Shown here: positions 34,733 through 42,784 of the stretch, piece by piece | How the letters are laid out: every line of letters begins with the position of its first letter | Position numbering within the stretch: the first letter of the stretch is position 1 | Assembly (NCBI GenBank): GCA_902491345.1 | Contig: CABUHI010000013.1 | Coordinates: 1-56,035, forward strand | Reading direction: 5' to 3' | From: an uncultured Collinsella sp. | Lineage (GTDB): Bacteria > Actinomycetota > Coriobacteriia > Coriobacteriales > Coriobacteriaceae | DNA: 56,035 bases | Position numbers and translations under genes: made by a program | The notes under the pieces: generated by a model | Told to the model about the DNA's origin: nothing | Seen by the model: only the letters and a program-made list of their open reading frames with translations | The model's database searches: none

Positions 34733-36802
34733 CTATCGAACCGAAGAATCGCCCGAGGCCGAAGAGGTATCGGGCTCGTCATAAATCACGCCGAGCACGT
34801 CGCGCACGACATGCATCGCGGTATCTGAGCCGCCGCCACCCTGCTCCAGGACAGTAGCGATGACATACTTGGGATCATCGGCCGGTGCATAGGCGCAGAA
34901 CCACGCGTATTCGTCCTCGCCACTTTTCTCGCCCGTGCCCGACTTGCCGTATACCTGCGGCGTCAGGGTGCCAAAGTGAGCCGCCAGGGACGTCGATGCC
35001 GTGTAAATCACGTCGTGCATGCCGTTGCGAACAAGAGCCAAATCCGAATCGCTGTTAATCTTGGCCTCCAGGCGCTTCTTCTTGCCCTTGCCGTTGTACT
35101 TATAGGCATCGCCGTCACCATCGCGCGACACGGCAGACAAAAACACGTGAGGCACGTACTGTTTGCCGCCGTTGGCAAGACCCATATAGGCACACGCCAT
35201 CTGCAGGGGCGTCACCAGGATGTCGCCCTGGCCGATGGCAATGTTGGTCATATCGCCGGCATTCCACTTGCGGTCCTCAGCAGAAGCGTCGGTGAAGTAC
35301 GACTCTTTCCACTCGGCATCGGGAATACGGCCCGCGCCTTCACTCGGCAGATCGATACCGCAAGTCTTGCCTAGGCCCCAGCGACGAAAGACATCCTGCA
35401 GGCCCTCGGGATGTTGCTCGTCATAGAAGAACGCCTTGCCCATGTCGTAGAAGACGGGGTCGCACGAGTTGGCGATACCCGACTGCAACGTCATGGTGCC
35501 GTGGCCAGAAGTCAGCCAGCAGCGCTTGCCCCAAGCCTTGCCCAGGCCCGTCCAATAGCCCGTGCAGTTGGTTGTCTGCGTTGAAGTGTAGGTTCCAAAC
35601 TCAAGACCGGCCAGTGCCGAGAGCGGCTTGATGGTCGAGGCCGACATGTACTGTCCGCTAATGGCGCGGTTGATCAGCGGGTGCGAACCCTCGTCATCAT
35701 TGAGCTCGGTCCACACGTCATTTGAGACGCCGCCGATAAAGACGGACGGATCGAACTTGGGCTCGCTCGCCATGCCCAGGATCTCGCCATTGTTGGGATC
35801 GAGACACACCACAGCGCCGTTGCCGGCATTGCTGTAGCCAGTGGTCTTGGCAAGCTCGATAGCGCTCGCCAGCGCCGTCTCACAGGCCTGTTGGATCTTA
35901 AGGTCGAGCGTGAGCTTAATGTCGGAGCCGGCCTTCGCGGGCACGGCGCCGGCCTGACCGGTCACATTGCCCGAGGCATCGACCTTGACGGTCTGCTCGC
36001 CACGAATGCCCTGCAGCAGGTTTTCGTAGTAGCTCTCAACGCCCGCCTGGCCCACGATATCGCCCGACTGGTACGTGATCTTGCCAGCAGAAGCATCATC
36101 ATCGCCAGAGGTTTTCTTATTCTGAGCCTCGAGCTGCTCGGAGGTAATGGTGCCGGTATAGCCCAAGATATGGCATGCCGTCTCGCCATATGGATACTGA
36201 CGCTCAGTACGCTCGGCAATCTTGACGCCCGGGAACTCGCCGGCGTGCTCCTTGATATAGGCAACCGTGGAGCGACGGACGTCTGTCGCGATGGTATGCA
36301 GGCTCTGAGCGCCCTCTGTATTGTCCTGAATATTGCGAAGGACCGCCACGTAAGGCATTCCAAGCACGTTGGCAAGATGGCGAACCAGAACCTCATCCTC
36401 GGCAAGGTCGCGGTAGGCCACGACAGCAAGTGAGGGACGGTTCTGGACAAGCGCCACGCCATTGCGGTCGAGGATGCGGCCGCGCACAGCGGGAGTGGTA
36501 ACGGTGCGCGTCTGATTGCTATTAGCCTGCTTCTCGTAATAGTCCGACGAGACCATCTGCATGCCCCACAGCTTGACGACAAGCGCCGCAAACATCGCGC
36601 CCACACCCGTGGTGAGGATGGAAAAGCGGCCCTTAAAGGCGGTCGCCGCAGTATTGCCCTCGCCCTCGGTGGCGCGCGGGGCCGTTCCATGCTGCGTATC
36701 GTAGGTAAAACGGGAATCGCCACGACGCATGATGACCAGCGCGACCACGATGGCCACAACCAGCACGATACCGGCGATAATAACCGTCATCTGGGAAGAC
36801 AT
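34733..36802 (-). CDS. Penicillin-binding protein 2 (class B, elongation)
   Basis: Transpeptidase partner of RodA. PBP dimerisation domain begins at RGRILDRNGVALVQNRPSL; the transpeptidase motifs are SxxK in MSASTIKPLSA (Ser ~389), SxD in ANSCDPVFYDMG (~446) and KSG in YGKSGTGEKSG (~620). Two hydrophobic helices precede the periplasmic domain (residues ~6-25 and ~62-82) separated by a 37-residue polar stretch, where one is normal. 689 residues, a bit longer than typical. GGGAGG precedes ATG 36802 by seven bases. Confidence 0.95.
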   Translation of the reverse strand: MSSQMTVIIAGIVLVVAIVVALVIMRRGDSRFTYDTQHGTAPRATEGEGNTAATAFKGRFSILTTGVGAMFAALVVKLWGMQMVSSDYYEKQANSNQTRTVTTPAVRGRILDRNGVALVQNRPSLAVVAYRDLAEDEVLVRHLANVLGMPYVAVLRNIQDNTEGAQSLHTIATDVRRSTVAYIKEHAGEFPGVKIAERTERQYPYGETACHILGYTGTITSEQLEAQNKKTSGDDDASAGKITYQSGDIVGQAGVESYYENLLQGIRGEQTVKVDASGNVTGQAGAVPAKAGSDIKLTLDLKIQQACETALASAIELAKTTGYSNAGNGAVVCLDPNNGEILGMASEPKFDPSVFIGGVSNDVWTELNDDEGSHPLINRAISGQYMSASTIKPLSALAGLEFGTYTSTQTTNCTGYWTGLGKAWGKRCWLTSGHGTMTLQSGIANSCDPVFYDMGKAFFYDEQHPEGLQDVFRRWGLGKTCGIDLPSEGAGRIPDAEWKESYFTDASAEDRKWNAGDMTNIAIGQGDILVTPLQMACAYMGLANGGKQYVPHVFLSAVSRDGDGDAYKYNGKGKKKRLEAKINSDSDLALVRNGMHDVIYTASTSLAAHFGTLTPQVYGKSGTGEKSGEDEYAWFCAYAPADDPKYVIATVLEQGGGGSDTAMHVVRDVLGVIYDEPDTSSASGDSSVR

Positions 36803-36815
36803 CTACGGGCCTCCC

Positions 36816-37382
36816 CTATTTGAGCTTGCGGGTCTTGGGCTTAAAGCGCATACCTGCCTGGCGTCCGCCGCGTGCGGAGAATCCATAGCCGGACTGCGGC
36901 ACAACGCCAGACATCAAAAACGGAATGGCAACCAGACCCGTCAGGATCGAGGACGGCAGCGCATGGCCGAAGATCGCCACGGCAAAGCTCGTCTCCAAAC
37001 CCATAAACAGCAAGATGATGCTGTAGATCACATTAATGACGAGCGCGAAGGCGCCCACAGTGACGCCGCGCGCACTCGGGGTACCGCCCGTCTGACCGAC
37101 GGCGCTGTGCACCAGGGCAAAGCTGCCCACTGTCAGCAGGAGCGACATAACGCCCACCGGCACGGCAGCGGACAGGTCATAAAACAAGCCGCTGCAAAAA
37201 CCGCACACGACGGCACGGGTCGGGTCGCCCGAGAACACGCTTAGGCACACCAGGATAATCATGAAGTTGACGCGACCGCCCGCAATGGAGATCTGCGGTG
37301 CCAGGCCTGCCTGCAGCAGCACGCACACGATGGCGGCGATTACAAACGTGCGGGAGCTCATCCCCTGCTCGTGTAGATCCAT
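36816..37382 (-). CDS. mreD: Rod shape-determining protein MreD
   Basis: Small membrane protein of the elongasome. Five to six hydrophobic segments (RTFVIAAIVCVLLQAGLAP, VNFMIILVCLSVFSG, CGFCSGLFYDLSAAVPVGV, ALVINVIYSIILLFMGLE, LPSSILTGLVAIPFLMSG) and a basic C-terminal tail. Its position between mreC and PBP2 clinches the call. I put the start at ATG 37382, seven bases after GGGGG; ATG 37388 is two codons earlier. Confidence 0.9.
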   Translation of the reverse strand: MDLHEQGMSSRTFVIAAIVCVLLQAGLAPQISIAGGRVNFMIILVCLSVFSGDPTRAVVCGFCSGLFYDLSAAVPVGVMSLLLTVGSFALVHSAVGQTGGTPSARGVTVGAFALVINVIYSIILLFMGLETSFAVAIFGHALPSSILTGLVAIPFLMSGVVPQSGYGFSARGGRQAGMRFKPKTRKLK

Positions 37383-37393
37383 GGACATGCCCC

Positions 37394-38392
37394 CTATTCG
37401 CTCGAGCCAGAATCGTTCGTCTCGGACGTGTCGGAACCGTCATCCGAACTCTCGTCCTTCGTCTTGGTCGCAGCATCGCGCGACGTTCCCTGCGGCGTGC
37501 TGTTGGCCGTGCTCACGTCCTCATCCGAGGCCGACTGTTCGTCGGTCAGCGAGGTAATGACCAGCACTTCCTCGTTGTTCTCGGCCGTGGTCTGAGCGCG
37601 CACCACAATGGTGTAGTACACGTCGTTTGCCGATTTCTCAACCGACGAGACGGTGCCGAGCGGTAAACCCTTGGGGAACACACCACCGATACCCGAGGTC
37701 ACGATGATGTCTCCAACCTTAACATCGGAGTCGACGCTCACGTACTCAAGACGCAGCGTGCCGTCAGCCTGACCCTGCAACATGCCCTGGGCGCGCGTGT
37801 CCTGCACCATAGCGGACACGCCGGAGTTCTCGTCGCCAATCAGGCGCACGGTCGACGTTTTGGCCGAAACCTCGATGATCTGGCCGATAACACCGGCCGA
37901 ACTCGTCACAGGCATGTTGATGGTAAGCCCGTCGGCAGAGCCCTTGTCGATGGTAACGGTCGAGGTCCAGGCATCGCCGGAGGCACCGACAATACGAGCA
38001 GCGGTCGATTTGAGGTTGTAGGTCGACTGCAGGCCGACCAGCCCCTCCAGACGCTCAGCGGTCTTTTGAGCCTCGGAGAGCTCAGCAACCTTAGAGGTCA
38101 GCTCCTCGTTTTGCTTCTTAAGCTCGTCAAGCGTGTCCTGCGACGCCGTAAGGTTAGAGAACACGTTGCCGATCGCATTGAAGGGAGTCGCCACGGCCGA
38201 GCCCACAAAGCGCACCGGCGAGGTAATCATCGTTACGCCCGAACGCACGGCATGAATCGGTCCTGCCTCGCCCTCGCGGATGTAAAACGTGAGCAGCAAC
38301 ACCGAAATCAGGCTGAAAACAATCAACGGGCGCATACCCGTTGATTGTCGCTTGGTATTCAGATTTGTGGAGAAACCCGAAGATCGTGCCAA
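37394..38392 (-). CDS. mreC: Rod shape-determining protein MreC
   Basis: MreC bridges MreB and the periplasmic synthases. N-terminal cytoplasmic tail, one helix (PLIVFSLISVLLLTFYI), a coiled coil around residues 85-115 (QDTLDELKKQNEELTSKVAE), then the beta-rich periplasmic core with VGASGDAWTSTVTIDKGSAD, VGQIIEVSAKTSTVRLIGD and VTSGIGGVFPKGLPLGTVS. The C-terminal 40 residues are Ser/Asp/Thr-rich and probably disordered. Start TTG 38392. 332 residues. Confidence 0.96.
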   Translation of the reverse strand: MARSSGFSTNLNTKRQSTGMRPLIVFSLISVLLLTFYIREGEAGPIHAVRSGVTMITSPVRFVGSAVATPFNAIGNVFSNLTASQDTLDELKKQNEELTSKVAELSEAQKTAERLEGLVGLQSTYNLKSTAARIVGASGDAWTSTVTIDKGSADGLTINMPVTSSAGVIGQIIEVSAKTSTVRLIGDENSGVSAMVQDTRAQGMLQGQADGTLRLEYVSVDSDVKVGDIIVTSGIGGVFPKGLPLGTVSSVEKSANDVYYTIVVRAQTTAENNEEVLVITSLTDEQSASDEDVSTANSTPQGTSRDAATKTKDESSDDGSDTSETNDSGSSE

Positions 38393-38413
38393 ATGGAATC
38401 CACCTTTTGGAAA

Positions 38414-39457
38414 TTAAGCATTGGTCTGGACGAAGCCGCCATCAAACGCATTGGCCTCGAGCACGCGGGCGCAGCCGTTAACAACGTTATCGAGCGCCGT
38501 AGGACTGACGTTGACCGAAACGCCGGTCTCATCGCGCAGGCGCACGTCGAGACCGCGCAGCAGCGCGCCGCCACCAGTCAGCAAAATGCCGTAGTACATA
38601 AGGTCCGAGGCAAGATCGGGAGGCGTAGCGTCGAGTGCGTCCTTGACGGCCTTGGCCATCTCGTCGAGCGGCTTGTTGAGCGCGCGACGAATCTCCTCGC
38701 TCTCGATGCGCACGGTCTTAGGCAGACCGGTGATCACGTCGCGGCCGTTGACCTCGACGTCGAGCTCGTCCTTGAGCGGCACGGCGGAGCCGACCTTGAT
38801 CTTGATGTCCTCTGCCGTACGCTCGCCGATGGCCAAGTTGTAGGCATCGCGAACGTGCGTGAGGATGGCCTGATCGAACTCGTCGCCGGCAATACGGATG
38901 GACTGCGAGACGACGATGCCACCCATGGCGATAACGGCGACCTCGGTGGTACCGCCACCGATGTCGATGACCATGGAGCCGGTGGGTTCCTCGACGGGCA
39001 GGTCGGCGCCGATAGCGGCAGCCATGGGCTCCTCGATCAGGTAGGCCTGGCGAGCGCCAGCCTGGATCGTGGCCTCAAAGACGGCACGCTTCTCGACCGA
39101 CGTGACGCCGGAGGGAACGCAGACGACAACGCGCGGACGCGGGGTCCACGGATAGCGCTTCTCGGACGCCTTGTCGATAAAGTAGCGGAGCATGGCCTCG
39201 GTAACATCGAAGTCGGCGATGACGCCGTCCTTCAGGGGACGAACGGCCACGATGTTGCCGGGCGTACGGCCGAGCATGCGCTTTGCCTCGATACCGACCG
39301 CAAGGATGCGCTCGTCGTTCTTGTCGATGGCGACAACAGAGGGCTCGCGAATGACGATGCCCTTGCCGCGCACGGAAACAAGCGTATTTGCGGTGCCGAG
39401 GTCGATGGCAAGATCGCCCGCATAGCTACCGAAGAACATATCCATCAAAGAAAACAA
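38414..39457 (-). CDS. mreB: Rod shape-determining actin MreB
   Basis: Bacterial actin that guides side-wall synthesis. Phosphate loops DLAIDLGTANTLVSVRGKGI and VIDIGGGTTEVAVIAMGG, IEEPMAAAIGADLPVEEP, and the C-terminal YGILLTGGGALLRGLD. 347 residues. TTG 39457 lies five bases after AGGAG; an ATG four codons downstream is the alternative. First gene of the shape operon through the DUF2344 gene. The gene lies after a hairpin that ends the TPR-protein gene. Confidence 0.97.
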   Translation of the reverse strand: MFSLMDMFFGSYAGDLAIDLGTANTLVSVRGKGIVIREPSVVAIDKNDERILAVGIEAKRMLGRTPGNIVAVRPLKDGVIADFDVTEAMLRYFIDKASEKRYPWTPRPRVVVCVPSGVTSVEKRAVFEATIQAGARQAYLIEEPMAAAIGADLPVEEPTGSMVIDIGGGTTEVAVIAMGGIVVSQSIRIAGDEFDQAILTHVRDAYNLAIGERTAEDIKIKVGSAVPLKDELDVEVNGRDVITGLPKTVRIESEEIRRALNKPLDEMAKAVKDALDATPPDLASDLMYYGILLTGGGALLRGLDVRLRDETGVSVNVSPTALDNVVNGCARVLEANAFDGGFVQTNA

Positions 39458-39518
39458 CGCAACTCCTGATGTGTTGGATGATTGCTGGAAAACTACTAGC
39501 TCATCATACTAGCGCAAG

Positions 39519-39549
39519 CCCGGCACCTCACTTGCGGTGAAGCGCCGGG
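39519..39549 (-). terminator. Hairpin after the TPR-protein gene
   Basis: Minus strand: stem of 13 pairs CCCGGCGCTTCAC / GTGAGGTGCCGGG with two G-T pairs, loop CGCAA. The following sequence CTTGCGC lacks a T run, so termination would be weak or assisted. It is located between the TPR-protein stop (39573) and mreB. Confidence 0.6.
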
Positions 39550-39572
39550 CAAAGCTAAATCCCATAAGGTCA

Positions 39573-40877
39573 CTACTGGTTGTCAGCAGCCGAGAAATCC
39601 ATATCGAGCGAGGAAACGGCCCAGCCGATATGGTTGTCAGAGCGCACGAATTTGACGGTGTACTCCTGCTCGCCGCCCTTGGACAACGACGCCTTAACCT
39701 TGGCGGTCGTCTCGGTCATGGACTGATCCATGCCCTCGACGGACACGGTGGCACCCTGCGGAATCGAGGAGACGATCATCGACTTGGCGTCCTCGGACAG
39801 GCTCGAGGCCAGGCAAGACTCGGCCTTTGCGGTGTCACCGTCGCCGGCAGCCTGGAACAGATCGGTAACGACAGACTCCTGAGACGGGAAGCCAAAGCCG
39901 CGCGTGTAGGCAAAGCCCAGACCGCCCGCGGCGATCAAAATGAGCAGAAGCAGTACGATGAAGACTTTGAGACCCGTGTGGCGATGGCGACGACGGACCT
40001 TGGCCTGCTTACGATCCTGACGGTCCTGCTGGACCATCTCGGACTCGGACAGCGTAAAGAAGCCGGTGTCCGAGGGATCGGGCATAAACTGACCGGTCGC
40101 GCCCGTAGGATCGAGAGGATCGACGGCAGGAGCATCCATCGCGGGCGCCGGAGCCGTGGCCATGGCCGTCTGGGCAGACAGCGCGGCAAGCGAATCGTGC
40201 ACGCGGGCAAGCTCATCGGCCTGCTCGGAGGTGAGCTGGTAGATGCCATCGGCAGTAGCGGCGTTAAAGGCATCGAGCGCATCGGAGGGACGGCCGGCGG
40301 CAGAAAGCGCCTGACCCATGCCGGCGTTAAGCGCACGCGTGTCGTCGCGGGGGCCGGCAAAGTCGATAGCCGTGCGGTAGGTCTCCACGGCATCCGCCGG
40401 ACGGCCGAGCTTAATGAAGCAACGGCCGAGCTCGCCGAGCGCGGCGGCAGGAGCCGGATTGGCGCCGTCGATGGCGGCCTGACGGAAGGCGGTTCCCGCG
40501 TTGGCATAGTCGCCCGATTGGAACAGCGCATTGCCTAGACCCAGATAGGCCTTGAACGGCGTGGCATAGGAAGCATCCTGCGTAGCAGCAGAGAACGCCT
40601 GAGCGGCCGTCGTGTAGTCGCCCACGGCGGCGAGCGCCTTGCCGCGGTTGGTGAGCAGCGCGCCGCGCTTGCCGTAGGTGCCGTCGTTGAGGGCGGCGGC
40701 ATAGGCCTCGGCGGCCTCGGCATACATGCCCAGGTGCATCAAGGCGTTGCCACGAAGGTGATCGGCCTCGCCCATAATCTCATCGGGAGTCTTTGCCGCC
40801 CCAAACATCTGGGCTGCAGCAGAAAAATCACCCGCGCGGTAAGCGGCGCGGCCCTGTTGGATCAGCTGGCTATTCAA
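39573..40877 (-). CDS. TPR-repeat membrane-anchored protein of unknown function
   Basis: 434 residues. Residues ~1-240 are tetratricopeptide repeats: AAYRAGDFSAAAQMFGAA, GNALMHLGMYAEAAEAYAAA, GKALAAVGDYTTAAQAFSAA, GNALFQSGDYANAGTAFRQA and GRCFIKLGRPADAVETYRTA. A Pro/Ala linker and a basic stretch (RRRHRHTG) lead into one membrane helix (LKVFIVLLLLILIAAGGLGF), and the last ~110 residues form an extracytoplasmic domain with SQESVVTDLFQAAGDGDTAK, of the DUF4878 or lumazine-like small fold type. So the TPR part faces the cytoplasm. It is 11 bases after the cyclophilin gene and probably co-transcribed. Function unknown; a scaffold role is inference. Confidence 0.85.
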   Translation of the reverse strand: MNSQLIQQGRAAYRAGDFSAAAQMFGAAKTPDEIMGEADHLRGNALMHLGMYAEAAEAYAAALNDGTYGKRGALLTNRGKALAAVGDYTTAAQAFSAATQDASYATPFKAYLGLGNALFQSGDYANAGTAFRQAAIDGANPAPAAALGELGRCFIKLGRPADAVETYRTAIDFAGPRDDTRALNAGMGQALSAAGRPSDALDAFNAATADGIYQLTSEQADELARVHDSLAALSAQTAMATAPAPAMDAPAVDPLDPTGATGQFMPDPSDTGFFTLSESEMVQQDRQDRKQAKVRRRHRHTGLKVFIVLLLLILIAAGGLGFAYTRGFGFPSQESVVTDLFQAAGDGDTAKAESCLASSLSEDAKSMIVSSIPQGATVSVEGMDQSMTETTAKVKASLSKGGEQEYTVKFVRSDNHIGWAVSSLDMDFSAADNQ

Positions 40878-40888
40878 GGAAGTCCCCT

Positions 40889-41431
40889 TTACTCGTGAAC
40901 GATCTCGACATGGACGATCTCGTCGCCGGCACGCAGCTGCGAAATCACATCGAGACCCTCGACCGTGGTACCAAAGACGGTGTAACCGGAATCGAGGTTA
41001 TGCTGGGCACCCAGGCAGAAGTAGAACTGCGAACCCGCGGAATCGGGGTCCATGGAGCGTGCCATGGCAAGGGCGCCATCGACATGGCTGTTGCGCGGAT
41101 TGGTGGCAAACTCGCCCTTGATGCAGTAGCCGGGGCCACCGGTACCGGGCATGCCGTCGGGGCCCTCAAGACCGGCAGCGACGTCGGCGCCGGACATGTC
41201 GCGGGTATTGGGGTCGCCGCCCTGGATGACAAAACCGGGCACATAGCGATGGAACTTAAGGCCATCATAGAAGCCCATCGTGGAAAGCTCGCAGAAGTTC
41301 GCAACATGAATGGGAGCGCCCTCGCCGTCAAACTTGACCTTGATGGTACCCTTCGACGTCTCGATTACGGCGCTCTCGTCGCCGGCAAGCTGATACTCGG
41401 GCGTGTAGAGCTCTTTCTTAAACCCAAACAT
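40889..41431 (-). CDS. Cyclophilin-type peptidyl-prolyl isomerase
   Basis: Cytoplasmic peptidyl-prolyl cis-trans isomerase. IETSKGTIKVKFDGEGAPIH, VANFCELSTMGFYDGLKFHR with the catalytic Arg, VIQGGDPNTRDM, FATNPRNSHVDGALAMARSM, SAGSQFYFCLGAQHNLDSGY and VFGTTVEGLDVISQ. 180 residues, no signal peptide. Its strong promoter with extended -10 is ~45 bases upstream. Confidence 0.96.
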   Translation of the reverse strand: MFGFKKELYTPEYQLAGDESAVIETSKGTIKVKFDGEGAPIHVANFCELSTMGFYDGLKFHRYVPGFVIQGGDPNTRDMSGADVAAGLEGPDGMPGTGGPGYCIKGEFATNPRNSHVDGALAMARSMDPDSAGSQFYFCLGAQHNLDSGYTVFGTTVEGLDVISQLRAGDEIVHVEIVHE

Positions 41432-41470
41432 GTGGTTCCTTCCTCGTGCGTTTAAAGCATATTTGTACGA

Positions 41471-41500
41471 ATTGTAGCAATAAGCATGCGCTTACATCAA
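41471..41500 (-). promoter_or_regulatory. Promoter of the cyclophilin-TPR unit
   Basis: Minus strand TTGATG (41500-41495), 18-base spacer, TACAAT (41476-41471) with an extended TG (TGCTACAAT). Confidence 0.75.
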
Positions 41501-41538
41501 TTGCGCACGTAGGTTATGCCGACTATGGCGAACTAATT

Positions 41539-42681
41539 TTAGGAACGCTGCTGCGGCTTCCAAGAACCCACATTGGCATCGTACTGGTTGAGCGCGCTGT
41601 TGCCGCCCTGCGCGATGGGCGCCAGGATCTCGCTTTGGTGGGAACTCATCGACTCGCCATCGGGAATGGCCAGCGAGATATCCCAGCTCTGGCAGATCAC
41701 GTCGACGCGCTCATACATCCACTCGGCAAGCTGCTTTAAGTGGGCGATGTCGTCCGCATAGACCGTATCGTCCTGATACTTAAGGTTGTTGAGCTCATCT
41801 TGCGTCTTTTTGATCTGGTCGCGCAGGGCGTAGGCACTCTGCGACAGCTCCTGACGGGTGGACAGCGGCGTTCGGAGATAGCCGTTGTTAAAGGAATCGA
41901 TGACCTCGCCGATCTGGTCCTCGTCACCGTAGGACACGATGGTCTGATACAGACCGTCGAGCCTGGTATAGAGCTGATCATCGGTGAGCACGGTTTCTTC
42001 CTGGACCACCTCGGCAGAATCGTCCTGCTTGGTATCGTCCTCAGTCGCCTCGCCCTTTTGGCGCGTGGGGAAGGTGGTTTGTGCAGCTTGGCCAAACTGG
42101 TCGTAGAAGCCAGGCATGACACCCATGGGATCGGTCGTCACGAACCAATAGGCACCGCCACAAACGACAGCAAGGACCGCGATGACGATGAGCGGCTTGG
42201 GGATATGACGCTTGTGCTTGTGATAGGCGTCCTCGTCGGGATGCACTTTGCGCTTGGGTTTTTGAGCATCGTCATGCAGGGAAACGGGCGTGGGAATATC
42301 GACCTTGGGGATACCGAAATCCTTATCGAAAGCCGGCAGCACGCAGGTCTCGTTAGGATCGGCGGCGTCCGAAAGCACCGCAGCGGCAGAGGCCGGCGCA
42401 TGAGGCACCTCGGTATCGATCTGCTCTTGCGTTAGGCGCGGAAAGCCCGCCGTGCGGCCCGCTGCCAGGTCGGATGCTGCCGCGTCCTTGGAGAGGATGC
42501 CCGGAGCGGGGCGTCCGCATTTGGGGCACGTACGATCATGCGGGGAAAGACGGGCACCGCAGCCCTCACAAAACACGAACTCGGTGTGCTCGGGACCATC
42601 GCCCGGACCCACATAGGCGTTGCAGTAGGGGCAGAACGAGGCGCCGTCCTCGATAGTCTTAAGGCAATGCGGGCAGATCAC
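41539..42681 (-). CDS. Double zinc-ribbon membrane protein of unknown function
   Basis: 380 residues. N-terminus has two zinc ribbons: CPHC...CPYC and CEGC...CPKCGRPAPG, so four CxxC knuckles. A ~70-residue low-complexity linker, basic patch (KPKRKVHPDEDAYHKHKRHI), one membrane helix (PKPLIVIAVLAVVCGGAYWF), then an acidic stretch and a helical outer domain with TRLDGLYQTIVSYGDEDQIG and QELSQSAYALRDQIKKTQDE. GTG 42681, with GAGG five bases upstream, fits the ribbon start better than TTG 42711. The same layout (cytoplasmic module, one helix, small outer domain) as the TPR protein two genes away. Function unknown. Confidence 0.85.
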   Translation of the reverse strand: MICPHCLKTIEDGASFCPYCNAYVGPGDGPEHTEFVFCEGCGARLSPHDRTCPKCGRPAPGILSKDAAASDLAAGRTAGFPRLTQEQIDTEVPHAPASAAAVLSDAADPNETCVLPAFDKDFGIPKVDIPTPVSLHDDAQKPKRKVHPDEDAYHKHKRHIPKPLIVIAVLAVVCGGAYWFVTTDPMGVMPGFYDQFGQAAQTTFPTRQKGEATEDDTKQDDSAEVVQEETVLTDDQLYTRLDGLYQTIVSYGDEDQIGEVIDSFNNGYLRTPLSTRQELSQSAYALRDQIKKTQDELNNLKYQDDTVYADDIAHLKQLAEWMYERVDVICQSWDISLAIPDGESMSSHQSEILAPIAQGGNSALNQYDANVGSWKPQQRS

Positions 42682-42784
42682 GGCATCCTCTTTTCGAAGC
42701 AATTCAAACAATCGAGGTTAGAGCATAACATCGCCACGGCCCCACAGGAACAAGGCACCAATTCAACATCGCCAGGGCGCGTAG

